Positions 1 to 7,448 of a stretch of 64,000 nt of DNA are shown here, piece after piece; position 1 is the first letter of the stretch, and the number at the start of each line of letters is the position of its first letter. The position numbers were made by a program, and so were the translations under genes. The notes under the pieces were generated by a model that was given only the letters and a program-made list of their open reading frames with translations, did not search any database and was not told the DNA's origin. The DNA comes from an uncultured Treponema sp. (GTDB taxonomy: Bacteria > Spirochaetota > Spirochaetia > Treponematales > Treponemataceae), in contig CAMVCB010000003.1 in the NCBI GenBank assembly GCA_947165895.1, positions 248,001 to 312,000 on the forward strand, read 5' to 3'.

Positions 1-36
1 ATAATCTGTAAGGAAACATACCAATTCAAATTGATT

Positions 37-196
37 ATGTAAAACAGGCGCTAAGGAGTGGAAAGTGTGGCAGAAACACTCTGATTGTTGTGACCGCGTG
101 AGCGGTCAATTTTATAGTTACTTTGCAACAATCAGCGTGTAGCGCGATATCGCGCGGTTCTGTCACACTCTCCGCGACTGGAAGCCTGTTTTACAT
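37..196. repeat. Large imperfect inverted repeat / multi-stem element
   Basis: Nested complementary arms are visible. Positions 37-49 pair perfectly with 184-196 (13 bp). 64-75 pair with 158-169 (12 bp with one G-T). 81-90 pair with 126-135 (10 bp). The centre holds a 7-bp hairpin (91-97 with 102-108, loop GTGA). The right arm also contains a perfect 14-bp palindrome, 142-155. The element ends 15 bases before the start codon of the next gene. It could be a non-autonomous inverted-repeat element or a structured RNA leader; the sequence alone does not separate these. Bases 1-36 show nothing recognisable. Confidence 0.7.
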
Positions 197-211
197 TTAT
201 TAGGACTATTT

Positions 212-1276
212 ATGAAAAAAATATTTACTTCCATTGTATCGCTTATTCTTGCCAATGCCGCCTTTGCAATGCCGGTTTTTAAATCTTACCTGCCGGACAC
301 TTCCGGAGAATACCTTTACTACCGCGACTACAGCTTTGAGCGTGAAAGCTATGTCGGCATTCTTTATTATGATGATGAAACCTTCCAGCTGCGCTACTAC
401 GCCCCACAAAACGAAGAGGCCTTCCTTACTGAAAAAGACATTGAGCTTCTGGTAAGTGCAGATCCAGAAGCAGATCACCTGGAGCTTACAGGGGAACGTT
501 TTCTTTCTCACCTTAGTCCCAGCGATGAAGATACAGAAATCGTAAACTATCTGCACGACCTTTTATACGAGCTTTTTGCCAGAAGAAGCCGGGCAGAAAT
601 CATCACTTATGAAAATCAGGATGAAAAAAGCGGATATACGGATTTTATGCAGTTCGGCGGTAATGTGAAAATCATTTACGACTGTATGGTTCCCCTTTTC
701 AACCTGCGCACAATCTATTCCGAAGGCGGCGACATTCTTTTTAATTGCGTAACCTTCGGTCAGATTAAAAACACAGCTGACACAAGCTTCAGTGACTTTA
801 AGGGATTTAATTTTGCAAGCAGTAAATCTGACGAAAATCCTAAAATCTACAAAAAATCAAAGGAAAAAACCGTTCTTTTTGAAAAACAGAGCATCAGCCT
901 TGATAAAAACTGGACCCAGCAGCTGGAAAACTTCTGGACTTTGAACGAAGATTCCTTAATTGCTCTTTCCGAAATCCCCGATTATTACGATGATTTTACC
1001 AAAAACAGCTGTTTTTTAATCAGAAAACTTCTTTTGAGCTCGGAAAATTCCTACACCGATTTTGCTTCAACAGAATCCTTTATCAGGGACAAGAACATTA
1101 AAATCATTTCCAAAACCGGGCAAACAAAAAGCCAGAGAATGATTGTAAATACTAAAATCCTGACTAAAAACCCAGAAAAAAAATCCATGAATTATTTTTC
1201 GATTGCCACTTACGAAAGTGCCTATAAAGCAAATCAAGGATATTTTGAAAAAATAATAAAGAGCTACAAGCGATAA
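212..1276 (+). CDS. Secreted protein of unknown function
   Basis: The protein has 354 residues and is not recognised as a known family. A typical signal peptide covers residues 1-19: basic MKK start, hydrophobic core, and an AFA cleavage site before MPVF. Export to the periplasm or cell surface is therefore likely. The mature part is rich in Asp, Glu, Tyr and Phe, has no further membrane segment, and shows no obvious repeats or catalytic motif. A short AGGA ribosome-binding site lies about seven bases before the ATG. It stands alone on the plus strand behind the large inverted repeat at 37-196, and its stop codon lies inside the left arm of a hairpin. Confidence 0.8.
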   Translation: MKKIFTSIVSLILANAAFAMPVFKSYLPDTSGEYLYYRDYSFERESYVGILYYDDETFQLRYYAPQNEEAFLTEKDIELLVSADPEADHLELTGERFLSHLSPSDEDTEIVNYLHDLLYELFARRSRAEIITYENQDEKSGYTDFMQFGGNVKIIYDCMVPLFNLRTIYSEGGDILFNCVTFGQIKNTADTSFSDFKGFNFASSKSDENPKIYKKSKEKTVLFEKQSISLDKNWTQQLENFWTLNEDSLIALSEIPDYYDDFTKNSCFLIRKLLLSSENSYTDFASTESFIRDKNIKIISKTGQTKSQRMIVNTKILTKNPEKKSMNYFSIATYESAYKANQGYFEKIIKSYKR

Positions 1277-1339
1277 AAAGGCTGCATAAAAACTTAAGTT
1301 TACCTATCGCTTGTACAAGGTTTGCGAACGCAAACCTTG
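1265..1339. terminator. Two hairpins between convergent genes
   Basis: An 11-bp perfect inverted repeat pairs 1265-1275 (overlapping the stop codon of the secreted protein) with 1305-1315. It is followed by a second 11-bp inverted repeat pairing 1316-1326 with 1329-1339. Neither is followed by a long T run. The position between two convergent genes fits a bidirectional terminator or mRNA 3'-end protection. Confidence 0.6.
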
Positions 1340-1355
1340 CGTTATAAATCTCTTA

Positions 1356-2279
1356 TCAGAAGCTTCCCTTGCTGAGAGGCTGGTCAATTCTGATTCCTTC
1401 TTCTCCCAAAAACTGCTTTTTCTGTCCGTTGATTAAGAACTGAACGCTGTTCACAGTCGAGAAGGTAGTAGCAGTATATACTACCTGCATAAGCTGATTT
1501 ATCTGACCTACAGTACCTTCCTGATTAAATTCAAAATTATCGCTGAAATTCAGGTAGGCAACCCCGTTGCTGACGCGGGCTCCCAAAAGCTTTGTTCCCT
1601 TTGGAATAAAGCTTGTAAGGTTACGCTCGGCCGTGTTTGAATAATCAGGGCCCGCAAGCAAAAGATTGATTGCAGTTGTAAGCGGAGAATCATTTTTTGT
1701 TACTGAACGCTTAATCATCTTACGGACAACAGTTCCGTCTGCATCGATGACTGTAAAGCAAAGCTGAAGTTCTGTTTTTGCAGGAGCTTTTGGAGGCGCT
1801 TTAGGCTGATCTGCCTTCGGCTTTTCAGCTTCTGTTTTTACTGGAGCCGGCGCAGCTACAGGGGCTTCCTCTTCTACAGCCGGTCTGTTATAAAAATCAT
1901 CCGGGTTCTCAGGCTCTTTTTCCTGGCCCTTAAGCTGATTGATTGTGATTTTTTCTTCAGATGAAGAGCTTTCTTCCGCAGAACCGTCAGCTTCCGAAGC
2001 ATCAATAGGATTTCCTTTTAAATTAAGAATTACGGAATCACCGTCCGTAGTAACAGAAGGCTTAGACTTTCCATCCTGCTCACTGATAAATGTAGGAGTT
2101 GTGCCGAATACCCGGTCAAAAAATGCAGTTTCTTTAAGATTGCTTGAAATCTGATCCTTTTTTACAAGGAAGGCTATAAGGATTATTAAAAGTCCAAGTA
2201 CAACGCAGGCTGCACCCAGCATATTGGCCTGTTTTTTTTTGTTATTTTTTGATTTTGATTTGTCGTTCTTTTGCAGCAT
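1356..2279 (-). CDS. GerMN-domain membrane protein
   Basis: The protein has 307 residues: a short Lys/Asn-rich cytoplasmic start, one hydrophobic segment at about 20-42, a Ser/Glu-rich stretch, a Pro/Ala/Lys linker at about 140-168, and a C-terminal GerMN domain at about 170-295. The domain is recognised from the pattern around TTAINLLLAGPD, the IPKGTKLL loop and VAYLNFSDNF. GerMN domains occur in spore-germination protein GerM and in envelope proteins of non-sporulating bacteria, where they are thought to bind cell-wall or envelope partners. The layout suggests an inner-membrane-anchored periplasmic protein. There is no clear Shine-Dalgarno sequence before the ATG. A perfect 16-bp inverted repeat sits directly upstream. 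Confidence 0.82.
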   Translation of the reverse strand: MLQKNDKSKSKNNKKKQANMLGAACVVLGLLIILIAFLVKKDQISSNLKETAFFDRVFGTTPTFISEQDGKSKPSVTTDGDSVILNLKGNPIDASEADGSAEESSSSEEKITINQLKGQEKEPENPDDFYNRPAVEEEAPVAAPAPVKTEAEKPKADQPKAPPKAPAKTELQLCFTVIDADGTVVRKMIKRSVTKNDSPLTTAINLLLAGPDYSNTAERNLTSFIPKGTKLLGARVSNGVAYLNFSDNFEFNQEGTVGQINQLMQVVYTATTFSTVNSVQFLINGQKKQFLGEEGIRIDQPLSKGSF

Positions 2280-2287
2280 GATAACTT

Positions 2288-2329
2288 AATTATCGGAATA
2301 TAAAAGTCAAAGTTTATATTCCGATAATT
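2288..2329. repeat. Perfect 16-bp inverted repeat
   Basis: Positions 2288-2303 are perfectly complementary to 2314-2329 with a 10-base loop. The repeat lies between the nfnB stop and the start of the GerMN gene, both on the minus strand. It may end the nfn transcript or act as an operator for the GerMN gene. The loop holds TTGACT, a possible -35 box. No T run follows in the minus direction, which weakens a simple terminator reading. Confidence 0.65.
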
Positions 2330-2336
2330 TTATTAT

Positions 2337-3827
2337 TTATTTTGAAAGATATTCGTTTATAGCAGCAGCAGCCTGTCGTCCTTCACCCATAGCAAGGATT
2401 ACAGTTGCAGCGCCAAGTACGATGTCTCCGCCGGCCCAAACCTTTGCGTGGCTTGTAGCCTGCTTTTCATCAACTGTGATGTGGCCTTTTTTGTCTGCAT
2501 TCAAGCCTGGTGTTGTCTTAACAAGAAGCGGGTTAGAACCGTTACCAAGGGCAACAATCATAGCATCACATGGAACGTCGTGCTCACTGCCTTTAATTGC
2601 AACAGGAGAGCGGCGGCCAGATTCATCAGGTTCACCAAGCTCGTAAGAAAGACAGCGTACGCCACAAACCTTTCCTTCTTCGTTTCCAAGAACTTCAACA
2701 GGATTTTCAAGGAAGCGGAAGTTAATTCCTTCTTCTTCTGCGTGGGCAATTTCTTCCAGACGGGCAGGCATTTCTGTACGGGTACGGCGGTAAACTACAT
2801 CAACAGTTTCTGCACCCAGGCGGAGAGCCATGCGGGCAGCATCCATTGCAACGTTTCCGGCACCACAAACAACTACGTGTTTTGCCTCGTAAACTGGAGT
2901 TGCGGCATGCTCTTTATCGTAACCCTTCATAAGATTAGCACGTGTAAGATATTCGTTTGCAGAGAATACACCAATCAGGTTTTCTCCAGGAATGTTTAAG
3001 AATTTTGGAAGACCTGCACCAGTTCCTACGAATGCGGCATCAAAGCCTTTTTCTGAAAGAATCTGCTCCAGGGTATTTGTACGGCCAACAAGGAAGTTCA
3101 GTTCGAACTTTACACCGATTTTCTTAAGGTTATCAATTTCAGCCTGAACGATTGCTTTTGGAAGACGGAATTCAGGGATACCGTACATCATTACACCGCC
3201 GGCCTTGTGGAAGGCTTCGAATACTGTAACTTCGTGACCGGCGCGGGCACAGTCAGCGGCAACTGTAAGACCTGCAGGACCGGCACCAATGATTGCAACC
3301 TTCTTTCCGGTTTTTGCGGCAACTTCTGGAAGGGCAACCTTACCGTTTTCGCGTTCCCAGTCAGCAACAAAGCGTTCAAGACGACCGATTGAAACAGCCT
3401 TTTCTGCACTCTTGAAAACCTTACCTACAGTACATTTTCCCTGACACTGTTTTTCCTGAGGACAAACACGTCCGCAGATTGCAGGAAGAAGAGATGTCTG
3501 CTTGATAATATCAACAGCGCCCTTGAAGTTTTCGTTTGCAATTTCCTTAATAAATGCCGGAATATTGATGTTTACAGGGCAGCCTTCCATACAGAAAGGC
3601 TTTGCACACTGAAGACAGCGGTTAGCTTCAACAACTGCCATTTCCTTTGTGTAGCCAAGAGCTACTTCACCCATTTCGCGGGCACGCTTTTTAGGATCGC
3701 GGGAAGGCATTTCCATCTGAGGAATTGCGTTACGGTCCTTTGCAGTAAGCTTACCGTTAGCGGCAAGCAAATCCTTAATTTTTTTATATTCGTTTACGGC
3801 ATTTTCTGCCAATTGTTCGTTTGTCAT
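2337..3827 (-). CDS. nfnB: NfnB / GltD-like NAD(P)H-dependent oxidoreductase, large subunit
   Basis: The protein has 496 residues and is homologous to the glutamate synthase small subunit and to NfnB, the large subunit of electron-bifurcating NADH-dependent ferredoxin:NADP+ oxidoreductase. An N-terminal Fe-S domain contains CLQCAKPFCMEGCP at about 72-85 and a second Cys group around CGRVCPQEKQCQGKC. Next come an FAD-binding GAGPAGL motif near 182 and a second Rossmann motif CGAGNVAMDAA near 325. The ATG at 3827 is chosen because GGAG lies six bases upstream; a TTG four codons earlier lacks this support. The FNR-like partner lies directly upstream, which favours NfnAB over glutamate synthase, as no large GltB subunit is present. 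An N-terminal extension of about 30 residues precedes the family core. Confidence 0.88.
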   Translation of the reverse strand: MTNEQLAENAVNEYKKIKDLLAANGKLTAKDRNAIPQMEMPSRDPKKRAREMGEVALGYTKEMAVVEANRCLQCAKPFCMEGCPVNINIPAFIKEIANENFKGAVDIIKQTSLLPAICGRVCPQEKQCQGKCTVGKVFKSAEKAVSIGRLERFVADWERENGKVALPEVAAKTGKKVAIIGAGPAGLTVAADCARAGHEVTVFEAFHKAGGVMMYGIPEFRLPKAIVQAEIDNLKKIGVKFELNFLVGRTNTLEQILSEKGFDAAFVGTGAGLPKFLNIPGENLIGVFSANEYLTRANLMKGYDKEHAATPVYEAKHVVVCGAGNVAMDAARMALRLGAETVDVVYRRTRTEMPARLEEIAHAEEEGINFRFLENPVEVLGNEEGKVCGVRCLSYELGEPDESGRRSPVAIKGSEHDVPCDAMIVALGNGSNPLLVKTTPGLNADKKGHITVDEKQATSHAKVWAGGDIVLGAATVILAMGEGRQAAAAINEYLSK

Positions 3828-3850
3828 ACTATTCTCCAAATCGATTGTAC

Positions 3851-3920
3851 AACTTCCGCGAAGCGGAAGTTAAGCAAAGGTACGGTTCTCTCACGTGTAT
3901 CAGAGCCTTACGACCTTTGC
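3851..3920 (-). promoter_or_regulatory. Intercistronic hairpins between nfnA and nfnB
   Basis: The 96-base gap of this operon contains a 9-bp hairpin (3851-3859 with 3863-3871, loop GAA) and an 8-bp outer stem (3874-3881 with 3913-3920). There is no T run. The structure may stabilise or separate the two parts of the message so that the subunits are made in different amounts; this role is inferred. Confidence 0.5.
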
Positions 3921-3923
3921 AAA

Positions 3924-4781
3924 TTATTTGTTTGCAAGTGCGTCAGCCTGAGCCATCATCTTACACTTGTGATAATCTTCCTGCTCGCGGGCCTTGAAAG
4001 ACTTCATACGGAGGGCCATATTATCCCAGTCAACCTGGTGAGCATTAAACTCCGGACCATCAACACAAACAAATTTTGTTTCTCCGCCAACACTTACACG
4101 ACAGCCGCCGCACATACCGGTTCCGTCAATCATGATTGTGTTCAAAGAAACTGTAGTCGGAACATTGTATTCTTTTGTTGTAAGGGAAACGAACTTCATC
4201 ATAACCGGAGGTCCGATTGCGATTACTTCTGCAGGAGGTGTCTGACTTTCACAGGCTTCCTTTACAGGAACTGTAGAAACGCCCTGACGTCCGGCAGAAC
4301 CATCATCAGTCATAATAATAACTTCATCAGCAATTGCCTTCATTTCATCAACAAAAATCAAAAGATCCTTGTTGCGGGCACAGATAACCATGATTACTTT
4401 GTTTCCGGCTGCCTTGTGAGCCTGAACGATTGGATAACAAGGGGCAACACCAAAACCGCCGCCTACAATCATAACAGGACCGTCTTTCTTTTCTATAACT
4501 GAAGGATTTCCCAGCGGGCCGAGTACAGCAGGAAGTTCGTCACCAACATTTTTGAGGGAAAGAAGATAAGAAGTTTTTCCAACTGCCTGGAAAACCAAAG
4601 CAATCCAGCCTTCTTCAGCATTTGCATCTGCAATTGTAAGAGGAATTCGCTCACCGAATTCTTCTTCAACCTGAACAATTACAAACTGTCCGGCTTTTCT
4701 GTTACGTGCAATCTCGGGAGCTTCGATTTTCATGTAATTTACGTCCTGAGACAACTGACGTTTTTCGATAATTTTGAACAT
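3924..4781 (-). CDS. nfnA: NfnA / ferredoxin-NADP+ reductase-like small subunit
   Basis: The protein has 285 residues and belongs to the FAD/NAD-binding reductase family shared by NfnA, dihydroorotate dehydrogenase subunit PyrK and sulfide dehydrogenase. It shows a FAD-binding barrel (ERIPLTIADA region), a nucleotide-binding motif GGGFGVAPCYP near 100, and a C-terminal [2Fe-2S] site in GTGMCGGCRVSVGGETKFVC followed by VDGPEF. With NfnB it would exchange electrons between NADH, NADPH and ferredoxin, a central redox step in fermenting anaerobes. The ATG at 4781 has AAGAGG upstream and matches the family start MFKIIEK; a longer reading from 4832 has no ribosome-binding site. It is the first gene of a two-gene operon. 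Confidence 0.87.
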   Translation of the reverse strand: MFKIIEKRQLSQDVNYMKIEAPEIARNRKAGQFVIVQVEEEFGERIPLTIADANAEEGWIALVFQAVGKTSYLLSLKNVGDELPAVLGPLGNPSVIEKKDGPVMIVGGGFGVAPCYPIVQAHKAAGNKVIMVICARNKDLLIFVDEMKAIADEVIIMTDDGSAGRQGVSTVPVKEACESQTPPAEVIAIGPPVMMKFVSLTTKEYNVPTTVSLNTIMIDGTGMCGGCRVSVGGETKFVCVDGPEFNAHQVDWDNMALRMKSFKAREQEDYHKCKMMAQADALANK

Positions 4782-4883
4782 GTAGAGCCTCTTATTAAAA
4801 ACTTTAAACTCATTTTGACATAAAAAAGGCAAAATGTCATTAGTTTGGGAAATTTAATAAGAGTAAATTTATTTAGTGGGATT

Positions 4884-4911
4884 AAAAAAATTGCCGGACA
4901 AGCCCGGCAAT
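4884..4911 (-). terminator. Intrinsic terminator of the barrel/lipoprotein operon
   Basis: An 8-bp GC-rich stem (4904-4911 with 4890-4897) is followed on the minus strand by seven T. It lies just after the stop codon of the outer-membrane protein at 4918. Confidence 0.88.
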
Positions 4912-4917
4912 ATCAAA

Positions 4918-6108
4918 CTAGTATCCGATTTTTACAGCAAAAAGTCCGCCTAAACCGCCGCCCGAACAGCTTTTCAGGAAGTCTGTTGACTGGGCATTAA
5001 GTCCAAATACCAGCTCTAAAATACGGGCATTTGCACTGAAAGCAAGCTGATGAATAAAAAGCTTTTCATAGTATTCTGATGAGAATGTAAACTTCAGAAT
5101 ATTAAGAAGTCTCAGACTTGCAGCTAAATAATACTCACCGAAAAATTCAAAGGAATCCTCATCATTTGTAAAGGGGTGACGGAAGCCAAGTCCAAGACCA
5201 CCTGTAAATACTAACCACTTGCCAAAAGGAGTAAAATCAGCAGCGGCACTAAACTTCAGAGGACGGTTAATAAGGTAATCAGCTGATTGCGAATCACCGT
5301 GAGAAGAAGAGAAATTATTTTCTCCAAGGTTACCGTTTATGATTTTGTCAACTGTAGTAGTAAAATTCAGGCTTGTTGTCTGCACAGTTTTATACTTAAG
5401 ACGTCCAGGAACAACTGGCACCCTGATATTTCCGGTAAGGGTCAAAAAGTCAAAGAGAGGATAAGAAAGAGATCCTCCCAAATCAAATCCCAGGCCACCT
5501 TTAAATCCACCGCCGCCTGAAATGGCAAAGGCAGAATAAATCTCTATATCGCTGGAATAATCGATGTTAAAGCTGCCGTCCGAAAGATTATTCATCTTCA
5601 AGAGGCCGTTTGAAGAGCCGGCATGAAAAACAGGCATAAAGAAAGCCGGTTTTACAACAATCTTAAACTTTTTAATGTTAAAACCGACAGAAATTTCTTC
5701 AAAGGCAAAAGCATCTGCATTTATTTTCTGGGAAATATTTACAGTCTGATAAAGAGAATTTCCTTTTCCGATGTAGTTAAACAAATCCTTTGAAACATTT
5801 CCTTCTGACCAGACTTCGGTACCGCTTGTCAGTGCAATCTGAACCTTTCTAAGATTAAGCCTTAAGGAAACTTCCGGCAGAAGATAAGAATTCAAGGTCC
5901 AGCCGTTTTCCGGCATTTGTTCAGCAAGCTTTCTTAAATCAATTACTACATCTTTTTTAAGGAAGTCACCAATCTGCAGGGAATTATTTGAAAGACCGAA
6001 TTTACTTCCAACCGAAAGCTCAAAATAGCGGTCATCAAACCAGTTATAGGCAAAAGCCGACGAAAAAAGAGAAATCAAAATAAAACAGAGGCTGATTATT
6101 CTTTTCAT
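4918..6108 (-). CDS. Probable outer-membrane beta-barrel protein
   Basis: The protein has 396 residues. A signal peptide covers 1-20 with an AFA cleavage site before YNWFDD. The rest alternates polar and hydrophobic residues with many Gly/aromatic turns and ends in an aromatic residue (VKIGY), the usual C-terminal signature of Gram-negative and spirochaetal outer-membrane barrels. No enzymatic motif is seen. It lies three bases after the stop of an upstream lipoprotein, with AAGGA before its ATG, so the two are co-expressed and may work together at the outer membrane. The family name is not recognised. Confidence 0.72.
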   Translation of the reverse strand: MKRIISLCFILISLFSSAFAYNWFDDRYFELSVGSKFGLSNNSLQIGDFLKKDVVIDLRKLAEQMPENGWTLNSYLLPEVSLRLNLRKVQIALTSGTEVWSEGNVSKDLFNYIGKGNSLYQTVNISQKINADAFAFEEISVGFNIKKFKIVVKPAFFMPVFHAGSSNGLLKMNNLSDGSFNIDYSSDIEIYSAFAISGGGGFKGGLGFDLGGSLSYPLFDFLTLTGNIRVPVVPGRLKYKTVQTTSLNFTTTVDKIINGNLGENNFSSSHGDSQSADYLINRPLKFSAAADFTPFGKWLVFTGGLGLGFRHPFTNDEDSFEFFGEYYLAASLRLLNILKFTFSSEYYEKLFIHQLAFSANARILELVFGLNAQSTDFLKSCSGGGLGGLFAVKIGY

Positions 6109-6111
6109 TTA

Positions 6112-7350
6112 TCATTCCTTAATATTAATTACACCATTTGTGTAAAGGCTTATATTCATATTCATATCAATACCAAGATGTCGTGGAAGACTAAGTATTG
6201 AATCCGAAGGAATATTTATGTTCAATTCCGGATTAAAAGGATAGACATTCAGCATATCCTGGAATTCTTCGTTTGTAAGGCGCAGGCTGTCCTCATTTAC
6301 ATCGAGTTTCTTTGAGATGTAAGGAACAGTACTTTTAACTACATAGCAGGTATTAGAATCAGTTACAATAGGATTTTTCTTTGCCTTATAATTAATTTCG
6401 ATTTTCTCTATTACATCAAGATATTTTTTGATGTCAGAAGTATCTGTTGCTTTAGAGCGGTTAAAGACATCTTCATTTCCTTTATCAGAATCTTTTTTAG
6501 CAAGATTTGTCAAACTGATGTCAACAATTCCGTCCATTTTAAATTTCAAAGGAATTATGATAAAGGCATTGAGGCCAAGCTTTCCAAAAGGCTCGCCGTT
6601 TGTAATTCCTGAAAACTTAAGGTTAAACTCAAGCTCAATTTTACCATTATTATTTTTATTGCCGTTGAGAATACTGTTTATATCACCATTGAGGCTGGTT
6701 TCACCCGGTTTCAAAACAGTATCAACTACATCTTTTTCCGTAACACCGTCTACAACAACATCCGTAATATTCAACTGGGGAGCAGAAAAATAAGGCATAA
6801 GTGTAGTTTCATCACCAATTTTTACTTCAGTTGATGTAGAAGAATTATTTGCTACTTTATATTTTATGGTAACGCTTCCCTTTACTTCTGAACTTGAAAA
6901 ACCTGAAGGCTCTGAACAGTAAATGTAAAGTGGAATTTCACAGAATCCTGCATTAGTAGCAAAAGCGGCACCAAGAACGTCATCAATAGAGGCAAATATA
7001 GAACTGATATCAAAGTCGACAGTAACAGGCGGTATAGTCAAATCAACAGGAATACCAGCCGGAATTGTATATTGTGGCAAATCTACATCCGGAATTTTAA
7101 TTGTCAGCAGATACTGCTGTAATTTAGCATCTTCCTGCCCCGGAAAGTAGTCATAAATCTTGTTGGCCTTAGTTTCAAGATTTCCAAAGAGCTTTTTTGC
7201 CTGGAAGGTTTCGCTAAAATCCTGAGAAATATTTCCAATTGAGTAATTGTAATTTGCGTTTGTCTTTACACTTACCTTTTCAGGAATGCTGAAGTTACAG
7301 GCAGAAAATAAAAGCAAAATCGCTGCTATTCCCGCTACAGTTCTTTTCAT
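6112..7350 (-). CDS. Lipoprotein of unknown function
   Basis: The protein has 412 residues. The signal sequence ends in a lipobox LFSAC with the lipidated Cys at 18, so it should be anchored to a membrane on the periplasmic or outer face. The mature part is rich in Ile, Asn, Asp and Lys with beta-strand-like alternation and no recognised catalytic motif; the pattern is compatible with a beta-sandwich surface lipoprotein. It is the first gene of a two-gene unit with the barrel protein and has its own promoter (7397-7425) and an AAGGGG ribosome-binding site. Confidence 0.75.
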   Translation of the reverse strand: MKRTVAGIAAILLLFSACNFSIPEKVSVKTNANYNYSIGNISQDFSETFQAKKLFGNLETKANKIYDYFPGQEDAKLQQYLLTIKIPDVDLPQYTIPAGIPVDLTIPPVTVDFDISSIFASIDDVLGAAFATNAGFCEIPLYIYCSEPSGFSSSEVKGSVTIKYKVANNSSTSTEVKIGDETTLMPYFSAPQLNITDVVVDGVTEKDVVDTVLKPGETSLNGDINSILNGNKNNNGKIELEFNLKFSGITNGEPFGKLGLNAFIIIPLKFKMDGIVDISLTNLAKKDSDKGNEDVFNRSKATDTSDIKKYLDVIEKIEINYKAKKNPIVTDSNTCYVVKSTVPYISKKLDVNEDSLRLTNEEFQDMLNVYPFNPELNINIPSDSILSLPRHLGIDMNMNISLYTNGVINIKE

Positions 7351-7396
7351 ATAATCCCCTTATAAAAAAAAGCTATCCTCACCGCATTACACTGTA

Positions 7397-7425
7397 AGTA
7401 TAGCTTATATCCAGAATTCTAACAA
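7397..7425 (-). promoter_or_regulatory. Promoter of the lipoprotein/barrel operon
   Basis: On the minus strand TTGTTA (7425-7420) is separated by 17 bases from TATACT (7402-7397), a good sigma70-type promoter about 45 bases before the start codon. Confidence 0.65.
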
Positions 7426-7448
7426 ATTTTATGGGTAAAATCTATCTT

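Noticed and set aside
2337..4781. Glutamate synthase (gltBD)
   Set aside because: There is no large GltB subunit, and the GltD-like protein is paired with an FNR-like subunit as in NfnAB.
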